A DNA stretch of 64,000 nucleotides from Microbacterium sp. Se63.02b (GCF_014171575.1 NZ_CP050453.1:992001-1056000), one strand, 5' to 3'; positions 51,271 through 61,029 are shown, counted from the first letter of the stretch. Numbers and translations: made by a program. The notes: a model not told the origin generated them from the sequence alone.

Positions 51271-52397
51271 CCGAACGCATCTACATGTCCTCGCCGGATG
51301 TCGGAGAGGCCGAGGAGAACGCGGTCGTCGCGGCGATGAGGTCCGGCTGGATCGCCCCGCTCGGGCCCGACGTCGACGCCTTCGAGCGCGAGCTCGCCGA
51401 CCGCATCGGGGTCGCGCACGCGGTGGCGCTGAGCTCGGGCACCGCCGCCCTTCACCTGGGGCTGCTCGCGATCGGAGTGAAGCCCGGCGACGTGGTGCTC
51501 ACCTCGTCGATGACCTTCGCCGCGACGGCCAACGCGATCGTGTACACCGGCGCCGAGCCGTATTTCATCGACGCCGATGCCGCGACCGGCAACATGGACA
51601 CCGCACTGCTGCGCGAGGCACTCCTCGAGTTGCGCGCCGCGGGGGAGCGGGTCGGGGCGATCGTCCCGGTCGACCTGCTGGGCAAGGCGGTGGACTACAC
51701 CGCCATCCTCGCGGTGGCCGATGAATTCGACGTGCCCGTGCTGGCGGATGCGGCGGAGTCCCTGGGCGCCGTCCACGCGGGTCGCGCAGCAGGAAGCTTC
51801 GGCCGCGCATCGATCGTGTCGTTCAACGGCAACAAGATCATGACGACCTCCGGCGGCGGGATGCTTCTCACCGACGACGCGGAGCTCGCCCAACACGTGC
51901 GTTACCTGGCCACCCAGGCGCGGCAGCCGGTCGTGCACTACGAGCACACCGATATCGGCTACAACTACCGGATGAGCAACCTGCTCGCTGCTCTCGGCCG
52001 GGCACAGTTGTCGCGGCTCGATGCCATGATCGCCCGACGCCGCGAGATGCGCGAGCTGTACAAGCAGCTGTTCGCCGAGGTCGACGGCGTCGAGGTGTTC
52101 GGAGCCGAGGGCGACGAGCACGACAACGTGTGGCTGACGTCCATCCTGGTGGATTCCTCGGTGACAGGGTGGGAGCCGTCCGAGCTCGCGGCGGCGCTCG
52201 CCGAAGACGACATCGAGAGTCGTCCGCTGTGGAAGCCGATGCACGCGCAGCCCGTGTTCGACGGAGCGCGCAGCAAGACCAGCGGTGCCTCGGAGGCGCT
52301 TTTCGCGCGGGGGTTGACGCTGCCGAGCGGTTCGGCCCTCACCGACTCCCAGCGTGAGCGCGTCGTCGTCGCGATCCGCGGTTTCCTCGACCGATGA
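51267..52397 (+). CDS. DegT/DnrJ/EryC1/StrS aminotransferase (PglE-like)
   Basis: 376 residues. PLP-dependent transamination of a 4-keto nucleotide sugar. The internal aldimine lysine is Lys190 in SFNGNKIMTTSGGG, the family signature. SSGTAALHLGL, DAAESLGAVHAG and DIGYNYRMSN support the call. In this neighbourhood it would add the 4-amino group on the PglF product (UDP-4-amino-4,6-dideoxy-GlcNAc). GTG start overlaps the previous stop; the end overlaps the next ATG. Confidence 0.92.
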   Translation: MTERIYMSSPDVGEAEENAVVAAMRSGWIAPLGPDVDAFERELADRIGVAHAVALSSGTAALHLGLLAIGVKPGDVVLTSSMTFAATANAIVYTGAEPYFIDADAATGNMDTALLREALLELRAAGERVGAIVPVDLLGKAVDYTAILAVADEFDVPVLADAAESLGAVHAGRAAGSFGRASIVSFNGNKIMTTSGGGMLLTDDAELAQHVRYLATQARQPVVHYEHTDIGYNYRMSNLLAALGRAQLSRLDAMIARRREMRELYKQLFAEVDGVEVFGAEGDEHDNVWLTSILVDSSVTGWEPSELAAALAEDDIESRPLWKPMHAQPVFDGARSKTSGASEALFARGLTLPSGSALTDSQRERVVVAIRGFLDR

Positions 52398-53014
52398 GCG
52401 CGCGGGTCCGTCCGTACGACTTCGTGAAGCGTGTGCTCGACATCGCCGCGTCCGCCGTGGCTCTCATCCTGCTGTCGCCGGTGATCGTCGTGACGGCGGT
52501 GCTCGTCGCGGTGAGGCTCGGGCGGCCTGTCCTCTTCGCCCAGGAGCGCCCGGGCAAGGATGGACGGATCTTCACCCTGTACAAGTTCCGCTCGATGCGC
52601 TCGGTCGATGCGGCGCGGGGATGGGTGACGGACGCGGATCGGCTCACCCCGTTCGGTGCGCGCTTGCGCTCGACGAGCCTCGACGAGCTGCCGAGCCTGT
52701 GGAACGTGCTGAAGGGCGATATGAGCATCGTGGGTCCGAGGCCGCTTCTCGTGGAGTACCTGGATCGGTACACCCCAGAACAGGCACGCCGACACGAAGT
52801 GCGGCCCGGCGTGACAGGGCTCGCGCAGGTGACCGGTCGCAATGCCATCTCGTGGGAGAGCAAGTTCCGGCAGGACGTCCGCTACGTCGACCACCGCAGC
52901 GTCGGACTGGACCTGCGCATCGTGATCGCCACGATCGGTTCCGTCGTGAAGCGCGACGGCATCTCTGCAGAAGGACATGTGACGATGGCGAAGTTCGGCG
53001 AGGCCCATGAGTGA
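52394..53014 (+). CDS. Undecaprenyl-phosphate phosphoglycosyl transferase (PglC-like)
   Basis: 206 residues, the small monotopic PglC type without the extra WbaP membrane domain. One re-entrant N-terminal helix (VLDIAASAVALILLSPVIVV) precedes the catalytic region: FKGD-like YKFRSMR, then the Asp-Glu dyad in TSLDELPSLWNVLKGDMSIV and GPRPLLVEYL. It transfers a sugar-1-phosphate from the UDP-sugar to undecaprenyl phosphate, starting the repeat unit. ATG overlaps the PglE stop. Confidence 0.94.
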   Translation: MSARVRPYDFVKRVLDIAASAVALILLSPVIVVTAVLVAVRLGRPVLFAQERPGKDGRIFTLYKFRSMRSVDAARGWVTDADRLTPFGARLRSTSLDELPSLWNVLKGDMSIVGPRPLLVEYLDRYTPEQARRHEVRPGVTGLAQVTGRNAISWESKFRQDVRYVDHRSVGLDLRIVIATIGSVVKRDGISAEGHVTMAKFGEAHE

Positions 53015-53683
53015 GCGCATCATCGTGATCGGTGCGGGGGGCTTCGGTCGCGAGACCCTCGACATCGTCGAGGCCCTCGTCGCGGCGGGCCGGGATATCG
53101 ACCTCGTCGGCGTCGTGGACTCGGGGCCCAGCGAGCTCGACCTGGGCCGGTTGGCGGAACGTGGGATCGTCTATCTCGGCACCGAGGAGACCTGGCTGCC
53201 GGAGTCTTCCGGCGATGAACATTTCGTCGTGGCGATCGGTGCGCCGGCCGTTCGCGAGATCGTCGTCCGACGCCTGTCCGACGCCGGACTGCGCGCAGCC
53301 ACTCTGATCCATCCACGTGCCGTGATCGGTTCCCGTGCTCAGATCGGAGAGGGCGTCGTCGTCGCCTCCGGCGTGCAGGTCTCGACGAACGTGACCCTGG
53401 GCGACCACGTACACCTCAACCCGGCGAGTGTCATCGGTCACGATGCGGCGCTGTCGGACTTCGTGTCCGTGAACCCTGGAGCGATCGTGTCGGGCAACGT
53501 GGCGGTGGGGCCGGGGTCCTCCTCGGCGCCGGCTCGGTCGTCTTGCAGGGCCTGACCGTCGGTACGGGTGCGACGGTCGGTGCCTCGGCGTGCGTGACCC
53601 GCGATGTGCGACCGGGGGCGACCGTCGTCGGAGTGCCTGCGCGTGAGGCCGTGCGAGCCGATCGGGAGGGCGAGTCCTCATGA
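53007..53683 (+). pseudogene. Sugar O/N-acetyltransferase, PglD-like, one frameshift
   Basis: About 225 residues after repair. An N-terminal PglD substrate-binding domain (IIVIGAGGFGRETLDIVEAL) is followed by left-handed hexapeptide repeats (IGSRAQIGEGVVVASGVQVS and on). The frame breaks near 53515 in CCGGGGTCC; one G restores VLLGAGSVVLQGLTVGTGAT and the usual end GVPAREAVRA. It would acetylate the 4-amino sugar from the PglE step to diacetylbacillosamine. In Campylobacter PglD, His is the general base; a His in VIGHDAALSD is at a suitable place. Confidence 0.85.
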
Positions 53684-54849
53684 CGGCTCCGATGAGGGTT
53701 CTTCTCGCTGTTCAGCCATCGGTCAGCCACTATCGGGCGCCGTTCGTGCAGAGTCTCGTCGAGCAGGACCGGATCGACTTCGAACTGGTCGGCCGTGTGA
53801 ACCGCACGATGGGGACCAGCGGAGACCCGGAGTCGGCGAACGACGAGGTGTTGGCTCGTGTCGGCGAGCTGCGGCGCGCCGGGCTGTTCCGCGCGTTGTA
53901 CTGGGACCGCGGTCTGGTACCGCGGGTCTTCCGCACCTCCGCACAGGCGATCGTCCTCGAGGGCAACGTCTACGGCGTGTCGAACTGGGTCGCGATCGCG
54001 GTCGCACGGGTGCGCCGTCGCAAAGTGGTGTTCTGGGGGCATGCCTGGAAGCGTCCCGAATCCGGCGCGAAGCTCCGTCTCAGACGTACGTTCTACGCTC
54101 TCGCGGATGGGCACCTGACGTATGGCGAGTGGGCTCCCGCGTACGCCGGGACCGTCGGACTGGATGCGCGCACCTTCGTCCCGGTGTTCAACAGCATCTA
54201 TCCGCGCCGCGAGATCGTGTCCGAGAGTCCGCGCACGCACCGGCCGACGCGGAGCGGGGGGCTGTCGCTCGTCTACTCCGGCCGGCTGACGGCGCGGCAC
54301 AAGGCGGACGATGCGGTGTCCGCCGTGATCGCGGCCAACGCTCAGGGCCACGATGTACGGCTGATCCTGATCGGCGACGGTCCGGAGCGCGAACGGCTCG
54401 AAGAGCTCGCGCGTGAAGACGAGAAGATCGAATTGCGCGGTGCCCTCTACGATCTCGATGAGCTTCGCGAGGTCTACCGGAAAGCGGACTTCGCCGTCTC
54501 CCCTGGCGCGACGGGCCTCAACGTCATTCAGGCGCTCGGATTCGCGGTTCCCGTCATCGCCGCTTCCGGAGACCCCCAGAGCGGCCCCGAGATCGAAGCG
54601 GTGCAGGAGGGGGTCACGGGTGTGCTCTACCCCGCGGCCGCAGGCACGGAGGGGCTTAGCCGGGCCATCGCCGCAACGGCAGCCATGCCCGACGAGGTCT
54701 ACAGCGAACTCTCCACCGCGGGGCGTGCCCTGGTGGAGGAGCGCTACACCGCGGAGCGGCATGCGTCCGCCGTCGTCAGTGCACTCGGCCAACTACTCGG
54801 AGCAACAGAAAGCGTCGGACGTCGTTCACCTGATCGACAGAATGGGTGA
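53680..54849 (+). CDS. Glycosyltransferase (GT4-like)
   Basis: 389 residues. The C-terminal GT-B domain is clear: SLVYSGRLTARHKADDAVSA, then LILIGDGPERERLEELARED, then the acidic motif region GLNVIQALGFAVPVIAASGD. The N-terminal VLLAVQPSVSHYRAPFVQSL is the acceptor side. It would add a sugar to the lipid-linked unit begun by PglC. Its ATG overlaps the PglD stop, so it is in the same operon. Confidence 0.88.
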   Translation: MTAPMRVLLAVQPSVSHYRAPFVQSLVEQDRIDFELVGRVNRTMGTSGDPESANDEVLARVGELRRAGLFRALYWDRGLVPRVFRTSAQAIVLEGNVYGVSNWVAIAVARVRRRKVVFWGHAWKRPESGAKLRLRRTFYALADGHLTYGEWAPAYAGTVGLDARTFVPVFNSIYPRREIVSESPRTHRPTRSGGLSLVYSGRLTARHKADDAVSAVIAANAQGHDVRLILIGDGPERERLEELAREDEKIELRGALYDLDELREVYRKADFAVSPGATGLNVIQALGFAVPVIAASGDPQSGPEIEAVQEGVTGVLYPAAAGTEGLSRAIAATAAMPDEVYSELSTAGRALVEERYTAERHASAVVSALGQLLGATESVGRRSPDRQNG

Positions 54850-54890
54850 GGAATCTTGGTCGCGAAGTGGACGAAAGGGCAGGAAGAGTA

Positions 54891-56135
54891 ATGGCTGCAG
54901 CAGAACCGCCGAAGCCCCGCATCGCGATCGTCACGTACAACATCCACAACCTTGGTGGAGTGCCACGTTCGACCACGACGATCGCCAATTCGCTCAACCG
55001 ACGAGGGTATACCGTCGAGTTGATCAGCATCGCGCCGGGCATGATTCCCGTCGCCCAGCAGATCGACAGCGAGATTCCCGTTTTCACCTGCAACCAGGAA
55101 GTCCCACGGTCGCAGCAGTTTTACTCCAATGGAGTGGGCGCTCGAGGACGGCAGCTCGCTCTACGCCTCTTCAGACGGTGGAAACCTCGGAACCTGCGAT
55201 TGGTTCGCCCGACGGCAGATGGTGTTGATCGCCTAACGAGTCATCTGGCCGCGATGGACCTCGGTCATACGATCGTGATCGTGACCGATGTGAACTCGAT
55301 GGACTATGTCGGCCTCGCGCTGCAGCGTCTAGAAGCGAGACCTCTCGCACTGATCGGTCAGTTTCGAGGCACCGTCGAGGCGTTGTCCCCATCGCGTCTT
55401 CGGCGAATCTCCGACGCGTTTTCCGACGTTGACCTCATGCTGCTGCTCACAGAGGAAGACGCGCGCGCATTCCGCGCTGCGACGAACGTGGATTGCGACT
55501 GGGTGCCGAACCCAGTGCCAACTGCTCCCGAGAGTGCGTCAGAGAGAGCGGAGCCACGCGAGGTGGTAACGCTCGGACGCTTGGCACCCGAGAAGGGACT
55601 CGACAAGGCGATTGAAGCGTGGGGTCTGTTGGGCGCCAAGAACGCTGACTGGACGCTTCGGATCTTCGGCGACGGTCCGTTGTACCGGCCGCTTCAGGAT
55701 CAGATCGACGCTGCAGGTCTTTCAGGGTCGGTGCATCTCGAAGGCAAGACGGAAGACTCGCTCGGTGTGCTCCGCAAGGCCACCATCCACTTGCTCCCCT
55801 CACAACATGAGGGATTCGGCATGTCGGTCGCTGAGGCGTCGTCGGTGGGTACCCCGACCGTCGCGTTCGATTGCTCTCCAGGCGTCCGCAGCCAAATCAC
55901 CCATGATGTGGACGGAGTACTCGTCCCCGTGAACGACGTTGGTCGGCTCGCGGAAGAACTTCAACTCCTCATGGACGATGCCGCGCGTATCGAGAGGCTG
56001 GGGCGGGCAGCCGCCCAGAGTGTTCAGCGCTTCAGTGTCGCTGCAGTGATGGCTCGTTGGGATGAGCTCTTCGCTGACCTCGCACGGAAATCCGAGCGCG
56101 ATAGGTCTCTCGATTCAGGTCATGCCGAGCAATGA
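54891..56135 (+). CDS. Family 4 glycosyltransferase
   Basis: 414 residues. IAIVTYNIHNLGGVPRSTTT at the N-terminus and EVVTLGRLAPEKGLDKAIEA, with EGFGMSVAEASSVGTPTVAF (the EX7E motif), are typical GT4 features. I prefer the ATG at 54891 with AGGAAG (54881-54886); a GTG at 54846 overlapping the previous stop is an alternative with 15 more residues. Base composition is visibly lower in GC here than before, and this continues in the following genes. Its end overlaps the flippase start. Confidence 0.9.
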   Translation: MAAAEPPKPRIAIVTYNIHNLGGVPRSTTTIANSLNRRGYTVELISIAPGMIPVAQQIDSEIPVFTCNQEVPRSQQFYSNGVGARGRQLALRLFRRWKPRNLRLVRPTADGVDRLTSHLAAMDLGHTIVIVTDVNSMDYVGLALQRLEARPLALIGQFRGTVEALSPSRLRRISDAFSDVDLMLLLTEEDARAFRAATNVDCDWVPNPVPTAPESASERAEPREVVTLGRLAPEKGLDKAIEAWGLLGAKNADWTLRIFGDGPLYRPLQDQIDAAGLSGSVHLEGKTEDSLGVLRKATIHLLPSQHEGFGMSVAEASSVGTPTVAFDCSPGVRSQITHDVDGVLVPVNDVGRLAEELQLLMDDAARIERLGRAAAQSVQRFSVAAVMARWDELFADLARKSERDRSLDSGHAEQ

Positions 56136-57412
56136 AGAAGCTCCGAGTAAATACGGCGGGACGTGGGTTCCTCCACGTGGTCTCGGGAACCGTGATCGCC
56201 CAAGCCTTGACCTTGGTGATCCTTCCCATCCTGACGAGGATCTACAGCACCGAGGATTTCGGTGCACTTACTCTCGTGACGTCCATCACTATGCTGGTCA
56301 CGACCTTCTCGACTCTTCGGCTCGAGACGGCACTTATGCTGCCGACGGCTCACCGGGACGTTCGGGCGCTCGTGTCCCTCAGCCTCCTGAGTGCTTCTAT
56401 CGTCGCGACGATCACGGCTCTGATCGTGTTCTTCATTGGACTCCGTGACCCTGCGTTCGACATCCATACCGGCCTACCGCTGTGGGTCTTTCTTTCGATT
56501 CTTCTCTCCGCTGTGTACACAGTGCTGAACCGTCTTGCGCTTCGAAAGGGAGGGTACTCCGAGGTAGGAAAACGTGCCGTTGCGCAAGCCATCGGGACGG
56601 GCGGAGCACAGCTTGCCTTGAATCCTTTCCCTGGTGGATCACTCGGCTTGATCGTCGGTAGCCTTATCGGTCGACTCTTCGGGCTCGTTCCTCTCTACCG
56701 ATATTCGCGAGGGTATATCGGTCGAACGCACCGCAAGATCAAGATCAAGGTCCTTCGCGAGTACTGGCGATTCCCCGTCTTCTTCGCTCCGTCTGCAGCG
56801 CTCAATGCTTTCGGAGTGCAGGCGCCGCTTCTTTTCGTCACCGCGTGGTACGGCGTCGCGTTCGCGGGTATTCTCGGCGTCGCCGAGCGCGTCATAGGTA
56901 TCCCGATGACGCTGATCGGCAACGCGGTGGCCCAAGTGTTCGACGGGGAGATGGCGCGAAAGATCAGGGCAGGGCGCGGAGGGTACGTGCGCCCCTACAT
57001 GAAGGTCTCGCTGTGGCTCGGCGTGGTTGCGCTCGGCGTCGGAGCTGGGTTCTATCTTCTCGGGGACTGGGCCGTCCCCATCATCCTCGGGCAGGAGTGG
57101 GCCCTGGCGGGGCACTGCGTCAGCATTATGTCGATCACCGTTGCCTTTCGACTGGTGGCGAGTCCGACAAGTCGAGTGATTGGTCTCTTCCAACGGGCGG
57201 GCGGCATGTTCGTGATCGATGTCTGCCGATCACTCTCTATGCTGGGTGCGATCGCGTGGGTGATGTTCACACAAGCCCCGTTCTTGGTCGCCGTCTCTGT
57301 GATGTATTACTCCCTGGCGCTGATCTACGTAGTCACTTGGGTCTATGCGCTGATCGTGGTGGTCCAGGAGTCCCGCAAGAGCGAGCGTTCCGTCACGGGG
57401 ATCGTGGCGTAA
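56132..57412 (+). CDS. Wzx-type polysaccharide flippase (MOP superfamily)
   Basis: 426 residues, about 12-14 helices. VSGTVIAQALTLVILPILTR is the characteristic first helix with RIYSTEDFGALTLVTSI following. Flips the undecaprenyl-diphosphate-linked repeat unit to the outer face. ATG overlaps the previous stop. GC is lower than the genome average. With the Wzy-type polymerase at 59630 and the Wzz/BY-kinases it completes the Wzx/Wzy export route. Confidence 0.9.
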   Translation: MKKLRVNTAGRGFLHVVSGTVIAQALTLVILPILTRIYSTEDFGALTLVTSITMLVTTFSTLRLETALMLPTAHRDVRALVSLSLLSASIVATITALIVFFIGLRDPAFDIHTGLPLWVFLSILLSAVYTVLNRLALRKGGYSEVGKRAVAQAIGTGGAQLALNPFPGGSLGLIVGSLIGRLFGLVPLYRYSRGYIGRTHRKIKIKVLREYWRFPVFFAPSAALNAFGVQAPLLFVTAWYGVAFAGILGVAERVIGIPMTLIGNAVAQVFDGEMARKIRAGRGGYVRPYMKVSLWLGVVALGVGAGFYLLGDWAVPIILGQEWALAGHCVSIMSITVAFRLVASPTSRVIGLFQRAGGMFVIDVCRSLSMLGAIAWVMFTQAPFLVAVSVMYYSLALIYVVTWVYALIVVVQESRKSERSVTGIVA

Positions 57413-57427
57413 CGCGAGTCACGCCAC
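57404..57427. terminator. Possible bidirectional terminator between converging genes
   Basis: GTGGCGT (57404-57410) and ACGCCAC (57421-57427) form a 7-bp stem overlapping the flippase stop, with a 10-base loop. It lies between the converging flippase and acyltransferase genes. Weak. Confidence 0.35.
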
Positions 57428-57444
57428 AGCCGGCGGCGATCCCA

Positions 57445-59448
57445 TCATTGGATGGACTCTATGCGGTCTCCCAGCACGCCGGCAAGACGCTCGGACCATT
57501 CCACGGTGACGTGATGACTGTCGCGGTACACCAGCTCGTTGCCGATGATGACCGGGCACAGGCGAGAATCACAGAAGTAGTCGCTCATATCGATCTCTTG
57601 CACCTTCAGCATGCGCTCCGCCCGTGTCGCATCGCTGTCCAATGCGTCCGCTCGGCTCGCCGCGCAGTCCTCTGGCGAGTCCACGTGTGCGGAGAGGCAG
57701 ATTGCCGGTGTGGCCCGCAGATTCGGAGTGTCCAGCAGCACTACGGGTGTCGTCGAGGCAGGAAGTTTCTTGATGAAGCTCTCGATGCCGCTCTTCCAGT
57801 CGTCACTGAAGGTCGCCGTAGAAGAAGTCGCAGCGTAGCCATCGCCATATGAAGAAAGAAGGACGATGTCGGGTTGCCGCTCTTGTATATCCGTCTGAAC
57901 CGCAGCGCGGAAATCATCGCACGCCCCATACGCCACGCCACGCAGAAGGACGGGGTAGTCCGAGGCGGGGCACGAACTCTTCGTGTACACGACGAGCGAA
58001 ATCCTCCCGTCCGCGACGAGGCGCTCGAGAGCGGGGAACCACTGCGCAGCGTGGGAATCGCCGACAAGAGCCACGAGCGGCGCCTCTTCATCAGCCGCGT
58101 CGAACTCGCAGGCCCGTGGTTCGGTATTGGTGAAGGTGTTGTCGTGGCATCCGTCGGCATAGATTGCCGGCACGCTATCGGATGCATTGCGGAGTGCCGG
58201 TCGCAGATTGATGGGCACATAACTTGCTGACATCGGCGAGGTGCGTGCGTTCGTCGCTTCAGCAGTCCGGGAGGTCGTGAAATCTCGGCCGGACACAGCC
58301 GGGAGAGCGATCAGCAGGATGGCTGCAATGGAAGCAGAGACGGCAGTGCTCATGATGACAGTCCGACGGGGCATGCTGGCAGCGAACCGCAAGCGTCGCG
58401 TTGGCTGCTCCACGAAGCGATAGGAGAGGTAGCCCAGAGGAACACTGCACGCGCCGAGGACCAGTGCAACCCAGATGGGAAGTGGGTTTTCATAGCCCAC
58501 GTGCGCTTCAGTAATTACGATCAGCGGCCAGTGGACGAGGTACATGGAGTACGAGATTGCGCCGATGAAGATCGCGACACGGTTCGTCAATATCTGACTG
58601 AAGACATGACTTCCGTGCGCGCCGGCGAGGAGGAGGCAGGCTGTGGAGACTACCGGTATTGCCGCCGCGACACCGGGAAACGCCACGGTTTCGTCGAACA
58701 CGAAGAACGCCCAGAGGAGGCCTGCGAAGCCGACTGCTGCAATCGCGCCGCTTACCGGTCGGCTCAGCCGAACGGACTTGGGGAGTCGTGCAAGCACGAT
58801 GGCGAGGACGCCTCCAGTGCCGAGTTCCCAGGCCCGAGTGGGGAGGCTGAAAAAAGCCCAAGGTTGGGATCGCACCGTCAGCAGGATGCCCGCGACGAAC
58901 GACACGAGTATCAGGATGCCAAGGATGGGGACGAGCCATCTCCGGTTCTTCTTCGTAATGGCTAGAACCAATAGCAGCGTCAGTGGCCAAAGTACATAGA
59001 ACTGCTCCTCAACACCGAGTGACCAATAGTGTTGAAAAACGGACGGGACGGTCTCCGCGAGGTAATTAGTGCCCGTGAATGCGAAGTACATGTTCGGGAC
59101 ATACAAGGCGGTTGCGATCGCAGCGCTCAGCGTCTCTTCAAGCAGTAGCGGCGGCAGGAAGATAGCGCTCGCCACGACGGTGAGAAGAACGACGAGAAGC
59201 GCCGCCGGCAGAATTCGAAGCGCTCGGCGAGAGTAGAACTTCGCGAAATCGACCCGCCCTGTCGCGACATATCCGCGGTACAAGTGATCAGTGATCAGGA
59301 AGCCGGAAATGACGAAGAAGACGTCGACGCCCGTATAGCCGCCAGGTAGGGCATCCGGGATCGAGTGATAGACCACTACGGCGATCACTGCAACAGCGCG
59401 CAGGCCCTGAATGTCTAAACGAAAGTTGCTGCGAGGTTCCGAGTGCAC
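57445..59448 (-). CDS. OafA-type acyltransferase with C-terminal SGNH domain
   Basis: 667 residues. An acyltransferase-3 membrane domain with about ten helices carries the catalytic His28 in VVYHSIPDALPGGYTGVDVF. It is followed by a linker and a periplasmic SGNH hydrolase-like domain with VGDSHAAQWFP (nucleophile Ser465) and a C-terminal YRDSHHVTVEWS catalytic Asp-His. It acetylates or otherwise acylates the polysaccharide outside the membrane. I prefer GTG 59448, because the upstream frame is Arg-rich and not conserved-looking. Lower GC than neighbours. It is antiparallel between the Wzx- and Wzy-type genes. Confidence 0.92.
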   Translation of the reverse strand: MHSEPRSNFRLDIQGLRAVAVIAVVVYHSIPDALPGGYTGVDVFFVISGFLITDHLYRGYVATGRVDFAKFYSRRALRILPAALLVVLLTVVASAIFLPPLLLEETLSAAIATALYVPNMYFAFTGTNYLAETVPSVFQHYWSLGVEEQFYVLWPLTLLLVLAITKKNRRWLVPILGILILVSFVAGILLTVRSQPWAFFSLPTRAWELGTGGVLAIVLARLPKSVRLSRPVSGAIAAVGFAGLLWAFFVFDETVAFPGVAAAIPVVSTACLLLAGAHGSHVFSQILTNRVAIFIGAISYSMYLVHWPLIVITEAHVGYENPLPIWVALVLGACSVPLGYLSYRFVEQPTRRLRFAASMPRRTVIMSTAVSASIAAILLIALPAVSGRDFTTSRTAEATNARTSPMSASYVPINLRPALRNASDSVPAIYADGCHDNTFTNTEPRACEFDAADEEAPLVALVGDSHAAQWFPALERLVADGRISLVVYTKSSCPASDYPVLLRGVAYGACDDFRAAVQTDIQERQPDIVLLSSYGDGYAATSSTATFSDDWKSGIESFIKKLPASTTPVVLLDTPNLRATPAICLSAHVDSPEDCAASRADALDSDATRAERMLKVQEIDMSDYFCDSRLCPVIIGNELVYRDSHHVTVEWSERLAGVLGDRIESIQ

Positions 59449-59629
59449 GATGAATGCTATCAGTCGAACCCGTCTATGCCGCGAACGAGTCCCCATCGAC
59501 GGCAGGCGAGCGATGCTCCATTCCGGCACACCAGGCCGGGCATGGCTTCACCGGCCCGCGACTTTTTGCGCGGGCGCGGCTGATACCATGTTCAGTCGGG
59601 GTGCGCTACTCCGGACAGGAGAAGCACGC

Positions 59630-60928
59630 ATGCTGCCGACGCCAGGCTCGATCGTTTCGAGAGCAGTCTCGTCAGACAAGACCGAGCGAGCCCGGCGTAA
59701 GGAATTCTCCTTACTGAGTTCCATCGCGTTCGCATCCCTGCTCGTGCCGGGGCTCGCAGGTGCATACCTCGGAGATCGGTCGGAGAACGAGGGCGCCGAC
59801 GTCCTCATCGTTCGCTTCATCGTGCTCGCCGTGCTCGTTGTCTACGCTGTGCACGTCTGCCTTTCACGTCGGGGTGAGAAGGGGCGCCGCAGCGTTGGCA
59901 TCCCGCTCCTGATCATCTTCTTGGTCTCGACCCTTCAGGTGACAGAGATCCTGCGAGGTGAGGTGGGTCAGGCGACTGACATCCTCAACATCGCTGCGAC
60001 CGGGATTGTCTTTTTCGCCTTGTGGGCAATCAAGCCTCAGCTTGAGTGGCTCAGAGTGTTTGCGGTCTACGGTGCGATTGTGGGGGGCATCGCGTTGCTC
60101 ATGAGCGTTGCCACGCCGAGTATTGCTTTCATGACCAACGAGCTCGGTTCCTTTCTCGGATCTTATAAGGGCGAGGGGGGACAGCGGTTGCTCGCCGGGC
60201 CGTTTGCGAACGCGAATTCGCTTGGTCTGGTCCTGAGTACCTGCGTACCGTTTGTCTTTCTTTGGAAGAAGACAAGCGCTCGCCTGCTCTTTCTGCTTTT
60301 TATAGTTCCACCGCTCTGGATGACCTTCGCGCGGACATCGTTGATCTCTGTCGGAATCATGCTTGTCTTCGCATTCCTGTTCAGCCGGAAGTTCATTTCC
60401 ATCGGTGTCAAGAAGTTTGTGGCTGCGCTGATCATCGTCGGAATATCAACGGTGGTTGTGTTGCTTCCTATCCTCAACACGGACCCGGCTTTCCTCACGG
60501 GGAGGGGGAGAATCTGGCAGACGGACCTCTTGGCGTGGTCCGAGTCTCCTATTTTGGGGCTGGGGTACGGGTGGTACGCCGAACATGCGATGTTCACAGG
60601 GTTTGCTCACACGAGCAGCCACAACATGATGATCACGCTATTGGTTCATGGTGGCCTCTTCTACCTGTTGTGCTCACTGGTCTTCGTCGGCCTCGTTCTC
60701 GCCGCCTCATGGCGCCATCTTAATGCGGGAAGAATCGTCCCGTTCTTGTTCTTCATCGGCTTCCTGACGACCGGAATCTCCGAGGGGAACTGGCAGTCGC
60801 TGATCCTCACCCCGTTGTTCATGCTTCGAGGGTTCCTGTTCGCGGCCATCATTTTCTCTGTGCCCGATCGGGTGGCCAACCGTGACCGAGAGGTCACGAC
60901 GGCGCCTCGTTCACCGTCGGCGAAGTGA
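59630..60928 (+). CDS. Wzy-type O-antigen polymerase/ligase family protein
   Basis: 432 residues and about ten to twelve helices, with the large extracytoplasmic loop around FARTSLISVG and LTGRGRIWQTDLLAWSESP, then ILGLGYGWYAEHA and SSHNMMITLLVHGG, typical of the Wzy/WaaL superfamily. ATG 59630 follows AGGAG (59617-59621). In this locus, polymerisation of repeat units is more likely than ligation, since no LPS exists in an actinobacterium. GC is low in this gene. It is divergent from OafA and convergent with a glycosyltransferase. Confidence 0.87.
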   Translation: MLPTPGSIVSRAVSSDKTERARRKEFSLLSSIAFASLLVPGLAGAYLGDRSENEGADVLIVRFIVLAVLVVYAVHVCLSRRGEKGRRSVGIPLLIIFLVSTLQVTEILRGEVGQATDILNIAATGIVFFALWAIKPQLEWLRVFAVYGAIVGGIALLMSVATPSIAFMTNELGSFLGSYKGEGGQRLLAGPFANANSLGLVLSTCVPFVFLWKKTSARLLFLLFIVPPLWMTFARTSLISVGIMLVFAFLFSRKFISIGVKKFVAALIIVGISTVVVLLPILNTDPAFLTGRGRIWQTDLLAWSESPILGLGYGWYAEHAMFTGFAHTSSHNMMITLLVHGGLFYLLCSLVFVGLVLAASWRHLNAGRIVPFLFFIGFLTTGISEGNWQSLILTPLFMLRGFLFAAIIFSVPDRVANRDREVTTAPRSPSAK

Positions 60929-61029
60929 GCCCGGCGCGTTCAGGCTGATGCCGTCAGCATTCGACTGCACGAGCTGACAGCCGAGTGCCGCCGACGCGCG
61001 ACGAGGACGCTGCAGACGGGGTCAAACCT

